From Psychrobacillus sp042944905 (GTDB taxonomy: Bacteria > Bacillota > Bacilli > Bacillales_A > Planococcaceae): a stretch of DNA of 64,000 nucleotides. The stretch spans positions 2,294,001 to 2,358,000 of the forward strand of contig NZ_CP168496.1 in NCBI RefSeq assembly GCF_042944905.1. The letters run 5' to 3'. The notes beneath the pieces were generated by a model, which was not told the DNA's origin, made no database searches, and saw nothing but the letters and a program-made list of their open reading frames with translations. A program made the position numbers and the translations under genes. Below, one piece after another: positions 8,039 through 16,549 of this stretch. Each line of letters opens with the position of its first letter. Within the stretch, counting starts at the first letter, position 1.

Positions 8039-8572
8039 TCACTCCAATCTCTCAGTTGCAATTAACTTAAATTTAATTCGGGATTCTGTGTTCATTTCTT
8101 TTTCCACACGAAGTAAGTCTGTAAAAGACTCATCAATCCAAGTATACGAAGCCCATTCTCCAACTAATTCTACCTGAACTTCTAATACATCATGGGAATA
8201 TAGATGAACGTTTAATATCTGTTCTTGATATCCTTTCAGCAAAGGATACATTGTATCTATGAAACGTTTTAAATACTCTTGTAAAGGTGAATCGTATCGT
8301 TCCGCACCCCTTTTGAAGAGCGTTGTTTGAACTTCTAACGATACTTTATTGTAAGCCATACTGAACGTTTGTAGCCATTCATTTGTATTATACAAACCTA
8401 TATTATTCACGTCGAAAAATTGGGTACATTTTTGTGAGTATGTGCGAATAAGATTTTTTGCCTCATCGTGTCTACCCATATCTAGATTCATTTGAATTAA
8501 ATGTAGATTATTTAAAAAATCATGCATCGTATGACGCAATACTTCATTAATTGATATTTGTTTAGGCTCCAT
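8039..8572 (-). CDS. spo0B: Sporulation phosphotransferase Spo0B
   Basis: Spo0B relays phosphate from Spo0F to Spo0A in the sporulation phosphorelay. The 177-residue protein carries the diagnostic LRHTMHDFLNNLHLIQMNL, in which His17 of HD corresponds to the phosphorylated histidine of the B. subtilis protein. It has no ATP-binding motifs, as expected for a degenerate kinase fold. The C-terminal part is divergent, as usual. Position directly upstream of obg supports the call. Confidence 0.9.
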   Translation of the reverse strand: MEPKQISINEVLRHTMHDFLNNLHLIQMNLDMGRHDEAKNLIRTYSQKCTQFFDVNNIGLYNTNEWLQTFSMAYNKVSLEVQTTLFKRGAERYDSPLQEYLKRFIDTMYPLLKGYQEQILNVHLYSHDVLEVQVELVGEWASYTWIDESFTDLLRVEKEMNTESRIKFKLIATERLE

Positions 8573-8610
8573 ATTCGTTTACACACTCCGTATTAAACTG
8601 TCCTTTTTCA

Positions 8611-8645
8611 AGTATAACAGGTATAGACTTTTTTTTCTTGAGTGA
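8611..8645 (-). promoter_or_regulatory. Candidate promoter of spo0B-obg
   Basis: On the minus strand an extended -10, TGTTATACT, lies about 40 bases upstream of the spo0B start, just beyond the terminator that ends the rplU-prp-rpmA transcript. The -35 is poor, which extended -10 promoters tolerate. Confidence 0.4.
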
Positions 8646-8738
8646 AATAAGAGAAGTACGGAAGCTAGTGTCTTTATAGGGAAACTCTTGTAGAAAATTA
8701 CTTGCTGTGTATACTTATAACTTTTCTTGAGAAAAGAA

Positions 8739-8764
8739 AAAGGACTGCATAAATGCAGTCCTTT
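8739..8764 (-). terminator. Terminator after rpmA
   Basis: Perfect 11-bp stem aaaggactgca / tgcagtccttt with a 4-base loop, followed on the minus strand by ttcttttc. It lies 11 bases past the rpmA stop and ends the rplU-prp-rpmA operon. Confidence 0.9.
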
Positions 8765-8774
8765 TGTTTTTTGA

Positions 8775-9065
8775 TTAAGCTTCTTGAGCTACAGGATATA
8801 CACTTACTTTTTTCTTGTCGCGGCCGAAACGCTCAAAGCGCACTACACCGTCAACTTTCGCAAAAAGTGTGTCATCTCCACCACGTCCAACGTTTTCACC
8901 CGGATGAATTTTAGTACCGCGTTGGCGATATAAAATAGATCCGCCTGATACAAATTGTCCATCAGCACGTTTAGCGCCAAGACGTTTTGATTGAGAGTCA
9001 CGACCATTACGAGTCGAACCTACTCCCTTTTTGGATGCGAAAAACTGAAGATTTAATTTTAACAT
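8775..9065 (-). CDS. rpmA: 50S ribosomal protein bL27 with cleavable N-terminal leader
   Basis: bL27 lies at the peptidyl-transferase centre. I start at MLKLNLQFFASKKGVGS (96 aa), since aggaggt sits properly before this ATG and the upstream GTG is part of that ribosome site. Firmicute bL27 is made with the extension LNLQFF, removed by the protease Prp before the alanine, and both site and protease gene are here. The core is otherwise canonical (GTKIHPGENVGRGGDDTLFAK). Confidence 0.97.
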   Translation of the reverse strand: MLKLNLQFFASKKGVGSTRNGRDSQSKRLGAKRADGQFVSGGSILYRQRGTKIHPGENVGRGGDDTLFAKVDGVVRFERFGRDKKKVSVYPVAQEA

Positions 9066-9077
9066 ATGTTCCACCTC

Positions 9078-9413
9078 CTACTGTTTGAAGGTTATTTTTA
9101 TATACTTCCCATAATCTTGCTCAATCGTTTGTAAAGAAACAATCATCGCTTCTAAAATTAACTGCATGTGAGCAGCTTTTTCTGGATTTGATATACCTGG
9201 TACTTCGACGTATAAATAGCCTCCGTCACCTTTTTGCTTAATAATAGGAGTGATTTCTGTAAGTGCGATGATGGCATTAACTGCACCAAATGATACAGCA
9301 GAAGCACCTGCACATACTAAATCTTTTCCATATTCCGCAAAATCAGCATGTCCTTTCATTTCAAATGAATGAATAAGACCTGATTGATCTTTTGTTACAG
9401 TCACTTTAATCAT
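9078..9413 (-). CDS. prp: Ribosomal-processing cysteine protease Prp
   Basis: Prp removes the N-terminal extension of bL27. The 111-residue protein has the catalytic His22 and Cys34 in the family segment KGHADFAEYGKDLVCAGASA. It lies between rplU and rpmA, the invariant Firmicute order (ysxB in B. subtilis), 12 bases before rpmA, and its substrate site is visible in the neighbouring gene. Confidence 0.95.
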   Translation of the reverse strand: MIKVTVTKDQSGLIHSFEMKGHADFAEYGKDLVCAGASAVSFGAVNAIIALTEITPIIKQKGDGGYLYVEVPGISNPEKAAHMQLILEAMIVSLQTIEQDYGKYIKITFKQ

Positions 9414-9414
9414 C

Positions 9415-9723
9415 TTATAAACTAATAGATTCTACTACTAATTTTGTGTATGGTTGACGATGACCTTGTTTTTTATGATAGTTCTTTTTCGCTTTGTATT
9501 TGAAAACGATGATTTTTTTAGCTTTGCCATTTTTTACAACTTTCGCTGTAACTGTAGCACCTTCCACGAATGGAGCACCAACTTTAACATCATCTCCACC
9601 TACGAATAATACTTTGTCAAAAGTTACAACTTCATCAGCATTAGCATCTAATTTTTCAATGTAGATTTCTTGCCCTTGTTCAACTTTGATTTGTTTACCA
9701 CCAGTTTCAATAATTGCGTACAT
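9415..9723 (-). CDS. rplU: 50S ribosomal protein bL21
   Basis: Start chosen at MYAIIETGGKQIKVEQGQ, giving the standard 102 aa. A gaggaggtgc ribosome site lies just before this ATG. The longer open frame, reaching to 9870, would translate the leader RNA and is rejected. The C-terminal KKNYHKKQGHRQPYT is the family signature. First gene of rplU-prp-rpmA. Confidence 0.97.
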   Translation of the reverse strand: MYAIIETGGKQIKVEQGQEIYIEKLDANADEVVTFDKVLFVGGDDVKVGAPFVEGATVTAKVVKNGKAKKIIVFKYKAKKNYHKKQGHRQPYTKLVVESISL

Positions 9724-9855
9724 ACTTGCACCTCCTCTTAGACTAAGACTCGCCTTACAAAAGGTGACTCGATTACTCGAATACTTCAACCTTTTCAGAG
9801 CGGTTGTAACAACGGGTGCTGCTACAAACATTAACATTAGAATATTACCACGTAC
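9724..9855 (-). ncRNA. L21 leader RNA
   Basis: The roughly 130-base untranslated leader has the features I know from the Firmicute rplU leader: cgctctgaaaaggtt, then gagtcaccttttgtaaggcgagtcttag, directly before the ribosome site. It is probably an autoregulatory leader that senses bL21. Identification is by recalled wording and position. An Rfam covariance search would settle it. Confidence 0.7.
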
Positions 9856-9866
9856 ACAATAGCTAG

Positions 9867-10463
9867 TCAAGTATTTTTCGTTACATAGTCGAATGCTAGC
9901 TTGTACTTCCTAAATCTCCAATACGAATAATTTTGAAGCGCTAAAAATAAAAAGACAATTGTAACAGAAAGTGCTTTAGGAAAATAATATAAACTCACGC
10001 AGAAAATGAATACACTAAAAAAGAGAGAAAAACCAATCACTTCCACATATTTATCTGGTATAAATAGCAATAAAGCCCGTCCACCATCTAGCGGATAAAC
10101 AGGAAGTAAATTAAAGCAAAAAATAATAACCTGGGTTACTACCATGATATTTTTCTGTGGAAGGTCAACTAAACTGAAAAAGACCAATAATAGAAACGTA
10201 AATAAAGGTCCAAATAATATTACTAAAAGTTGATCTGATTTCGTTTTTTTGGAAAACTGCTCCATTTTAATTTCACCACCATATGGTAAAATCGTGCAGG
10301 AGTTCACTTTTATTCCTATTAGTTTTGCTGCAAATAAGTGACCTAGTTCATGAAATAATAGAGAACCAAATAAAATGGAGTAAACAGCAATTTCTCCAGA
10401 CAAGTAGAAGAAAAGAAAAAACGGAATCATGATGGGATGCACTTTGAAAACCTTTTTATTCAT
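9867..10463 (-). CDS. spoIVFB: Stage IV sporulation intramembrane metalloprotease SpoIVFB (no CBS domain)
   Basis: SpoIVFB cleaves pro-SigmaK in the mother cell. The 198-residue membrane protein has the zinc motif HELGH (about residue 38), GGEIKME, and the second ligand motif NLLPVYPLDGGRAL of site-2-type proteases, spread over some six membrane segments. The B. subtilis enzyme is 288 aa with a C-terminal cytosolic CBS domain that links activity to ATP. Here the protein ends right after the last membrane segment, and the rplU leader leaves no room for more. The start overlaps spoIVFA by 8 bases. Confidence 0.9.
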   Translation of the reverse strand: MNKKVFKVHPIMIPFFLFFYLSGEIAVYSILFGSLLFHELGHLFAAKLIGIKVNSCTILPYGGEIKMEQFSKKTKSDQLLVILFGPLFTFLLLVFFSLVDLPQKNIMVVTQVIIFCFNLLPVYPLDGGRALLLFIPDKYVEVIGFSLFFSVFIFCVSLYYFPKALSVTIVFLFLALQNYSYWRFRKYKLAFDYVTKNT

Positions 10464-10998
10464 TTGTTACTGATAGCCACTCAATAAGTTCATTTGTATC
10501 CAAATTCTTCCCATCTTTTACTACTTTAATATACAGTAGCTCATTGTCCGCAGATGCAAATATATCTCCTGCATTAATCGTTGTATATGGTAATTGATGA
10601 AACTCCTTTACAAATCCAAACGTCACAGTTTCCCCAGTATCATATAAGATAGAAAGAGTCTTACCTGTCTTCTTAGTATATCCAGTAAATATGATAAAGC
10701 CATTTTCAGAAGCATAAAGATCTTGCGAATTATTAATCGATAAAATAGCTCCCTCCAACAAAGGCTGAATCGATTTATACTCGATCAAAGGAGGAGTTGC
10801 AATAGGTGCACTTACACTAATAAGTTCATCCGGTTTTATCCACTCGACTACTCTCTTAAAAATGGCACTTGGTTTTTGAAGTTCTAAAAGAGATGTGGCG
10901 TAACTAGTCGATAATACATCATTATTTTCAAATTTATTCAACATGAAAAATAACATTACAAATACAAATGCAAACATCCATTTTTTTTTCGAAAGCAT
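10456..10998 (-). CDS. spoIVFA: Stage IV sporulation protein SpoIVFA-like regulator
   Basis: The 180-residue protein has one N-terminal membrane segment (residues about 6-22) and an extracytoplasmic C-terminal part resembling the LytM/M23-like fold of SpoIVFA (ASENGFIIFTGYTKKTGKTLSILYDTGETVTFGFVKEF). In B. subtilis SpoIVFA tethers BofA and SpoIVFB and inhibits the protease until a forespore signal arrives. It is shorter than the B. subtilis protein (264 aa). Identity rests on the overlap with spoIVFB and its position after minD. Ribosome site agggggaa. Confidence 0.8.
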   Translation of the reverse strand: MLSKKKWMFAFVFVMLFFMLNKFENNDVLSTSYATSLLELQKPSAIFKRVVEWIKPDELISVSAPIATPPLIEYKSIQPLLEGAILSINNSQDLYASENGFIIFTGYTKKTGKTLSILYDTGETVTFGFVKEFHQLPYTTINAGDIFASADNELLYIKVVKDGKNLDTNELIEWLSVTNE

Positions 10999-11017
10999 AA
11001 CATTCCCCCTACTAGAT

Positions 11018-11047
11018 ATATGTATGAAATAGGAGGCAATTTAATGA
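11018..11047 (-). promoter_or_regulatory. Candidate SigE promoter of spoIVFA-spoIVFB
   Basis: Minus-strand CATACATAT matches the SigE -10 (CATACAnT), with an AT-rich TCATTAAA about 16 bases upstream. It lies between the minD terminator and the spoIVFA start. The B. subtilis spoIVF operon is SigE-dependent. Confidence 0.45.
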
Positions 11048-11057
11048 AAAAAATAAA

Positions 11058-11084
11058 CCGATTACCAAATAATATGGTAACCGG
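11058..11084 (-). terminator. Terminator after minD
   Basis: Stem ccgattacca / tggtaaccgg (one G-T pair) with a 7-base loop, followed on the minus strand by tttattttttt. It ends the mre-min transcript before the sporulation operon. Confidence 0.85.
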
Positions 11085-11091
11085 CTCGCAT

Positions 11092-11892
11092 TTATTTCGC
11101 AAAAATAGATTTGATTTTAGACATAACACCTTTTTTTGGCATGTCCATTGACATTAAAGGTACAGACTCACCTAAAATGCGACGCGCAATATTACGGTAA
11201 CCAAGTGCAGCTCTATTCGAGGGATCCATGACAACTGGTTCTCCCTTATTCGAAGAAGTAATAACACTTTCATCATCCGCTACAATTCCCAATAAATCAA
11301 TCGATAAATGAGTCGTTATTTCATTTATATCTAGCGCTTCGCCTTTATTCATTAAATGCTGGCGAATACGATTAATGATCAATTTTGGTGGGTCGATCGC
11401 TTCTTCTTGCTCCAGTAACCCAATTATACGGTCTGCATCGCGAACTGCCGAGATTTCAGGAGTTGTGACAACAATTGCTTTGTCTGCTCCTGCGATTGCG
11501 TTTTTATACCCTTGCTCGATACCAGCAGGACAGTCAATTAACACATAATCATAGTCCCGTTTTAACTCGGTCACAAGCTCTTTCATTTGCTCTGGATTTA
11601 CTGCATTTTTATCAGTTGTTTGAGCAGCGGGTAATAAAAATAATCGATCCTCAAAACGCTTATCTTTTACTAGCGCTTGATGCACTTTACAACGTCCTTC
11701 TATGACATCTACTAAATCATAAATAATTCTATTTTCAAGACCTAGCACGACGTCTAAGTTCCTCAAACCGATATCAGTGTCCATTAAACAAACTTTTTTC
11801 CCTTGAAGAGCCAATGCAGTTCCAAGGTTTGCAGTTGTCGTCGTTTTACCGACTCCACCTTTCCCAGAAGTTATTACGATTGCTTCTCCCAC
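11092..11892 (-). CDS. minD: Septum site-determining ATPase MinD
   Basis: MinD is the membrane-bound ATPase that positions MinC to block polar division. The 266-aa protein has the deviant Walker A KGGVGKTTT (residues 11-19), switch DTDIGLRNLD, and a C-terminal amphipathic membrane-targeting helix KGVMSKIKSIFAK. The start is GTG. It is one base past the minC stop, forming the minCD pair. Confidence 0.96.
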   Translation of the reverse strand: MGEAIVITSGKGGVGKTTTTANLGTALALQGKKVCLMDTDIGLRNLDVVLGLENRIIYDLVDVIEGRCKVHQALVKDKRFEDRLFLLPAAQTTDKNAVNPEQMKELVTELKRDYDYVLIDCPAGIEQGYKNAIAGADKAIVVTTPEISAVRDADRIIGLLEQEEAIDPPKLIINRIRQHLMNKGEALDINEITTHLSIDLLGIVADDESVITSSNKGEPVVMDPSNRAALGYRNIARRILGESVPLMSMDMPKKGVMSKIKSIFAK

Positions 11893-11893
11893 A

Positions 11894-12565
11894 TTAGCTT
11901 CCTCCTTTAAATGTTGATAGATTCGGTCTTATTAATCGAAGCTCTTGCAATCGATCAATTACTATAAAACCATTTGCATGTAAATAAGCACATTCCATCT
12001 CAGGATGTTCAGATAATATAGTTAACTCATCTGTCATTGTTTCTACGACATTATCTATGATCAAATGAGTAGCTTCTAACCAGGAAGCTGCAATAACTGC
12101 ATCTCTCTTTCCATTAGATCCAGCATGCGCAATTCCTTTTAAACGTCCTAATACAAATACATTACCACCTGCAACCACTCGACCATTGGGATTAACATCT
12201 CCAATAACAACTAAATCACCTAATGCGGTAATTACTTGGCCAGATCGTACAATCCCTACATAAGTTTCCGATTGATTTTCTAACAATCTTTTATTGCATT
12301 CTTCTACAGTCATTACTTCACTTTGAATTTTCGCTACTCGAAGATGTTCTGTTTGTTGAACACAGTTAATAATTTCTTTCGCTTGTTCATCATTGCAATA
12401 TCGATTTCCTAGTTGTAAAAGTACCTCAGCTTGACCTTCAAAACCTTCATCAGAAACCTTCTTTGCTAATTCTTCTAAAAGCTCTGTATATGAACACTGA
12501 TCGTCTAGGCGTAATACAAGGCCCTCTTTCGTTCCTTTAATAGATATTAACTGCTTTTTCGTCAA
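11894..12565 (-). CDS. minC: Septum site-determining protein MinC
   Basis: MinC inhibits FtsZ polymerisation. The N-terminal domain starts TKKQLISIKGTKEGLVLRLDD. The C-terminal beta-helix domain has GDVNPNGRVVAGGNVFVLGRLKGIAHAG and MECAYLHANGFIVIDRL, both near-identical in type to B. subtilis MinC. Length 223 aa. The start is probably TTG after gaggtga. Operon with mreD upstream and minD downstream. Confidence 0.95.
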   Translation of the reverse strand: MTKKQLISIKGTKEGLVLRLDDQCSYTELLEELAKKVSDEGFEGQAEVLLQLGNRYCNDEQAKEIINCVQQTEHLRVAKIQSEVMTVEECNKRLLENQSETYVGIVRSGQVITALGDLVVIGDVNPNGRVVAGGNVFVLGRLKGIAHAGSNGKRDAVIAASWLEATHLIIDNVVETMTDELTILSEHPEMECAYLHANGFIVIDRLQELRLIRPNLSTFKGGS

Positions 12566-12601
12566 TCAAGTCACCTCAGATCCACCATTTAAACATGCAC
12601 A

Positions 12602-13129
12602 TTACTTTTGTAGTAATAATGTTTTTTGTTTAAATCGATTTAGAAGAATATATTTAAAAACCCACCCGAACATCACGATAAAGACTAAGTTCCCAATCAT
12701 CGTTGGTAACAGATTATGCTGTAAAAATTCTGTGAATGTCATGCTTTTTATCCCTATAAAAGTATAAAATAAATACAATAATAACTCTACAACCGTCACT
12801 AAAATTAGCGTTAAACACGTTGCTACAACTAAATGTTGATGTACATATTTAGCAATGAAACTAGCAACTAAACACATAAGAGGATAAATAAAAGAATATA
12901 ATCCAATAATATCAATGAAAAACACATCATACAAGAGTCCAAAAAATATTGCATAGATCATAGCGCGTTTTCGGTCATAATAGATAGAGACAAATATTAA
13001 ATACATGATTAAAAAACGAGGAACTAAAATATAGAAATCGTTATTGAGTTCAATAGGAGAAAAAAGTCCAAAAATCGGTTCCATATAAAATAATAGAACC
13101 GAAATGATAATTACTAATAAACGAATCAT
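12602..13129 (-). CDS. mreD: Rod-shape determining membrane protein MreD
   Basis: A 175-residue hydrophobic protein with five or six membrane segments and the MreD trait YAIFFGLLYDVFF near residue 60. MreD is part of the elongasome linking MreB filaments to peptidoglycan synthases. The start ATG overlaps the mreC stop (ATGA), implying translational coupling. Confidence 0.92.
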   Translation of the reverse strand: MIRLLVIIISVLLFYMEPIFGLFSPIELNNDFYILVPRFLIMYLIFVSIYYDRKRAMIYAIFFGLLYDVFFIDIIGLYSFIYPLMCLVASFIAKYVHQHLVVATCLTLILVTVVELLLYLFYTFIGIKSMTFTEFLQHNLLPTMIGNLVFIVMFGWVFKYILLNRFKQKTLLLQK

Positions 13130-14028
13130 GAGCCGTCACCCGCACCTTTTGTTAAATCTTTCTCTGTATTTTTCCCATCCGTTCCATCTATTACAGAAAT
13201 GGAACGTTTCGAAATAATAACATGATCCAAAATGGAGAAACTGGCTGCTGGTTTTACATAGGCAAGTTTTGTTAAGCCATAGTCATCCGTAGTCACTTCC
13301 GTAACTTCTCCGATTAAAATACCTTTTGGAAAAATTCCACCTAAACCAGATGTAGTAACTTTTTGTCCTTTTTTCACTTCAAACTCGGAGTCAATTCGCT
13401 TTAATATAAGCTCTTTTCGTTTTTCATCATATCCTTCGATTAATCCAAATACTTCTTCTTTACCTGCAATAACGGCGGATACCCTGTAATTCGGATTTTG
13501 TGTAGACAAAAGTTCTACAGTAGATGTATATGGTGTAGTTAACGTTACTTTCCCAATTAGACCTTGCGCAGTCATAACTGCCATATTAACTTTTACCCCG
13601 TGAATCTTTCCTTTATCAATCATGATCTTTTCTTCCCACTGGTCAGGATTTCTAGCAATAACAGTAGATTGAATTGGATCATATGCACGAAGGTCTTCTT
13701 TTATATCTACAATTTTTCGTAATTCCTTGTTTTGTATTTCTAAATCATTTACATCTGCTTGTAAGGTCGCATAATCTTCTAATCTAGCTTTTAATCGTTT
13801 ATTTTCATCATATGTATTAAGCAATGATTCAACATTGTTAAAAACTCCAGTTACATAGTGTGTCGGCTTTGAAAATATAGATTGCCCAAAGCCGACCACG
13901 TCTTTAACTAGTTGTTCAGGAACAGATGCATGATCACGATCTCGTAACGAAAAGCTGATGAGTGCCACAAGAAAAATCATTCCTACAAGCAGCAATATTA
14001 ATCGCTTATTTGAAAAAAACTGTGGCAT
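13126..14028 (-). CDS. mreC: Rod-shape determining protein MreC
   Basis: The 300-aa protein has a cytosolic tip, one membrane segment (residues 10-26), a coiled coil (YDENKRLKARLEDYATLQADVNDLEIQNKELRKI) and the extracytoplasmic beta-barrel domain with VIARNPDQWEEKIMIDKG and TSGLGGIFPKGILIGEV. It scaffolds the elongation machinery with MreB and MreD, which flank it. Confidence 0.95.
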   Translation of the reverse strand: MPQFFSNKRLILLLVGMIFLVALISFSLRDRDHASVPEQLVKDVVGFGQSIFSKPTHYVTGVFNNVESLLNTYDENKRLKARLEDYATLQADVNDLEIQNKELRKIVDIKEDLRAYDPIQSTVIARNPDQWEEKIMIDKGKIHGVKVNMAVMTAQGLIGKVTLTTPYTSTVELLSTQNPNYRVSAVIAGKEEVFGLIEGYDEKRKELILKRIDSEFEVKKGQKVTTSGLGGIFPKGILIGEVTEVTTDDYGLTKLAYVKPAASFSILDHVIISKRSISVIDGTDGKNTEKDLTKGAGDGS

Positions 14029-14041
14029 ATCTCACTACCCC

Positions 14042-15061
14042 TTAATATCTCGTTTGTTGTCGTTTCAATAAGTCCATATGATCTAGTGCTTTCCCAGTAC
14101 CAAAAGCGACACAATCTAATGGATTTTCTGCAATAAATACGGGCATATTCGTTTGATAACTAATAACTTTATCTAAATTTTTAAGTAGTGCTCCACCGCC
14201 GGTAAGCATGATTCCACGTTCCATTACATCTGCTGATAGTTCTGGAGGTGTTTGCTCAAGCGTTTTCTTTACACCATCAATAATGGCAGAAATAGATTCA
14301 CGAAGTGCATTAGCAATTTCTTTTGAAGATATTTCAATCGTTTTCGGTAAGCCAGTAACTAGATCTCGTCCACGAATATCCATCTGATCTTCTGTATCCA
14401 TTACTCTCGCCGATCCAATTTCAATTTTAATCGCTTCCGCAGTACGTTCACCAATTGTTAGATTATACGTTTTACGAACATAACTAGTAATCGCTTGATC
14501 CATCGCGTCGCCGCCTACTCGAACAGACTCACTTGTCACAATTCCACCAAGTGAAATTACTGCTACTTCTGTCGTACCTCCACCTATATCAACGACCATA
14601 CTACCAGTAGGTTCCCAAACAGGTAAATTTGCACCGATTGCTGCAGCAAATGGTTCTTCGATAGTTACTGCATCGCGAGCTCCAGCTTGTTTCGCTGCAT
14701 CAATAACTGCACGTTGCTCTACAGAAGTAATGCCAAACGGGACACAAATCATCACATTTGGTTTGCTCCATGACATTCCTGCTGCTTTCATTGCATTTTT
14801 TAAATAATATTCGATCATTGCAGATGTTGTATCAAAATCCGCAATTACGCCATCTTTCATTGGACGAATCGCTACGATAGAACCCGGTGTACGTCCAATC
14901 ATATTTTTTGCATCATTACCTACCGCAACAATGGATCTATTTTGTACGTTTTTAGCAACTACAGAAGGTTCTCTTAAAACAATACCTTTACCTTTGATAA
15001 ATACCAGCGTATTCGCTGTTCCTAAATCGATTCCTACATCTCTTGATCCAAATCCAAACAC
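14042..15061 (-). CDS. mreB: Actin-like cell-shape protein MreB
   Basis: A 339-aa bacterial actin: phosphate-1 GIDLGTANTL, phosphate-2 MVVDIGGGTTEVAVISLGG, adenosine motif MLTGGGALLKNLD. It directs helical or patchy insertion of wall material. The start codon is GTG with aagggag upstream. First gene of mreBCD-minCD. Confidence 0.97.
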   Translation of the reverse strand: MFGFGSRDVGIDLGTANTLVFIKGKGIVLREPSVVAKNVQNRSIVAVGNDAKNMIGRTPGSIVAIRPMKDGVIADFDTTSAMIEYYLKNAMKAAGMSWSKPNVMICVPFGITSVEQRAVIDAAKQAGARDAVTIEEPFAAAIGANLPVWEPTGSMVVDIGGGTTEVAVISLGGIVTSESVRVGGDAMDQAITSYVRKTYNLTIGERTAEAIKIEIGSARVMDTEDQMDIRGRDLVTGLPKTIEISSKEIANALRESISAIIDGVKKTLEQTPPELSADVMERGIMLTGGGALLKNLDKVISYQTNMPVFIAENPLDCVAFGTGKALDHMDLLKRQQTRY

Positions 15062-15125
15062 TATTTTTTACTCCCTTTCCATCTAACGCAAGTTTCTCTA
15101 AGTTATTTTTAAAGTCATAACTCAC

Positions 15126-15157
15126 ATTATAACGGATAGAACGGAAAATGCACAGTG
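15126..15157 (-). promoter_or_regulatory. Candidate promoter upstream of mreB
   Basis: A perfect minus-strand TATAAT lies 65 bases upstream of the mreB start in the only appreciable gap between radC and mreB. No convincing -35 at 17 bp. Confidence 0.35.
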
Positions 15158-15856
15158 TCACATGTACCCCTTTTCTTTCAAACTAATAAATTGGTGATCA
15201 CCGATGATGACATGATCTAATAATTCTATCCCCATAAGCTGTCCTGCTTCTAATAATCGTTTGGTTACATCAATATCTTCGGGTGAAGGTGCGGGATTTC
15301 CGGATGGATGGTTATGCGCGCAAATGATAGAAGCTGCTGAACGTTTCACAGCTTCGCGGAAGATTTCGCGTGGATGAACGATGGATGCATTTAGGGATCC
15401 GATAAAAATAGTTTGTTTGTGGAGTATTTGATTCTTTACGTTTAAAAATAGAACAACAAAATGTTCTTGTTTCAAAGAAGTCATATCGGGCATTAAATAA
15501 GTTGCGGCATCTTTTGGAGATCTTATCGTAAACTTATCATCCGTTTGTTGCTGGGATAATCTTCTTCCCAATTCAACAGCGGCTAATAGTTGGACAGCTT
15601 TTGCTTCCCCTATGCCTTTCACAGACATCATTTCTTCTATAGTGGCATTTTTTAATTCTTGAATTTGTTCAAAAAAAGATAGGACACGATTAGCTAGATG
15701 AAGAACAGACTCTTGCTTCGTACCAGTACGAAGCAAGATAGCTATCAATTCTTGGTTTGACAAGCTTTCAGCACCTTGTCTTATTAATCTTTCACGGGGA
15801 CGATCTGCTAAATGCACATCACGAATCATTAAAGAAGGTGGCAAATTCACGTTCAT
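15158..15856 (-). CDS. radC: DNA repair-associated JAB/MPN-domain protein RadC
   Basis: A 232-aa RadC family protein: N-terminal helix-hairpin-helix-like region (MMSVKGIGEAKAVQLLAAVELGRR) and the C-terminal JAMM metalloprotease-like motif CAHNHPSGNPAPSPEDIDVT. The biochemical role is unsettled. It overlaps the maf stop by 4 bases and shares the maf-radC-mreB order of B. subtilis. Confidence 0.95.
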   Translation of the reverse strand: MNVNLPPSLMIRDVHLADRPRERLIRQGAESLSNQELIAILLRTGTKQESVLHLANRVLSFFEQIQELKNATIEEMMSVKGIGEAKAVQLLAAVELGRRLSQQQTDDKFTIRSPKDAATYLMPDMTSLKQEHFVVLFLNVKNQILHKQTIFIGSLNASIVHPREIFREAVKRSAASIICAHNHPSGNPAPSPEDIDVTKRLLEAGQLMGIELLDHVIIGDHQFISLKEKGYM

Positions 15857-16455
15857 TTGGATTTCTCCTTAGCAAATTCGATTACCTCTAAAGTAACTAG
15901 CGTTCGATACAACCGACTTATAGGTAGCCCTACTACATTGTTATAATCACCTTGAATCTTTTCAACAAATAGTCCACCCATCGTTTGTATACCATAGCCA
16001 CCTGCTTTGTCTAATGGATCACCAGATTCCACATAAGCATCGATTTCCGCAATGGAAAGCTCATAAAATTTCACTAAAGTAGATTCTGCGAAAGCGATAC
16101 TAATACCAGGTCCTAATATAGTAACACCTGTAATAACGTTATGAACTTTCCCAGATAGTAATTTCATAAACTTTTTGGCTTGAGCATTGCTCGTGGGTTT
16201 AGATAATAACGCTTTTCCAATACGAACAGTCGTATCAGCAGCAATGACAATCGCATCAGGATTTTTTTGGAAAACTTCAGTAGCTTTTAAATCTGCTATT
16301 GCAATCGCCATTTGCTCGGGATCATAGACTCCCTCTAATTCTTCCACAACTCCAGATGGTTGTACTTCAAATGGAATACCTAAACTACTAAAAAGTTCTT
16401 TTCTTCTTGGTGACTCACTTGCTAGAATAATTTTTTTGTCTGTTATAAGTTTCAT
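15853..16455 (-). CDS. maf: Maf nucleotide pyrophosphatase
   Basis: A 200-aa Maf/HAM1-like house-cleaning enzyme that hydrolyses non-canonical dNTPs, possibly linked to septation arrest. Motifs are ILASESPRRKELF, VIAADTTVRIG, SKPTSNAQAKKFMKLLSGKVHNVITGV and YGIQTMGGLFVEKIQGDYNNVVGLP. It sits between the spoIIB-like gene and radC, with a ggaggaatt ribosome site. Confidence 0.95.
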   Translation of the reverse strand: MKLITDKKIILASESPRRKELFSSLGIPFEVQPSGVVEELEGVYDPEQMAIAIADLKATEVFQKNPDAIVIAADTTVRIGKALLSKPTSNAQAKKFMKLLSGKVHNVITGVTILGPGISIAFAESTLVKFYELSIAEIDAYVESGDPLDKAGGYGIQTMGGLFVEKIQGDYNNVVGLPISRLYRTLVTLEVIEFAKEKSK

Positions 16456-16549
16456 ATGAATTCCTCCTTTACAATAGAATACAAAAGAATTGTAAAAATG
16501 GAAATTGTGCGAGAAGTGAGTACAACTTCATTTTGGCATCATTTTACTA

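Noticed and set aside
9724..9870. N-terminal extension of bL21 (frame open to 9870)
   Set aside because: The region matches the rplU leader RNA, and the ribosome site and family start lie at 9723.
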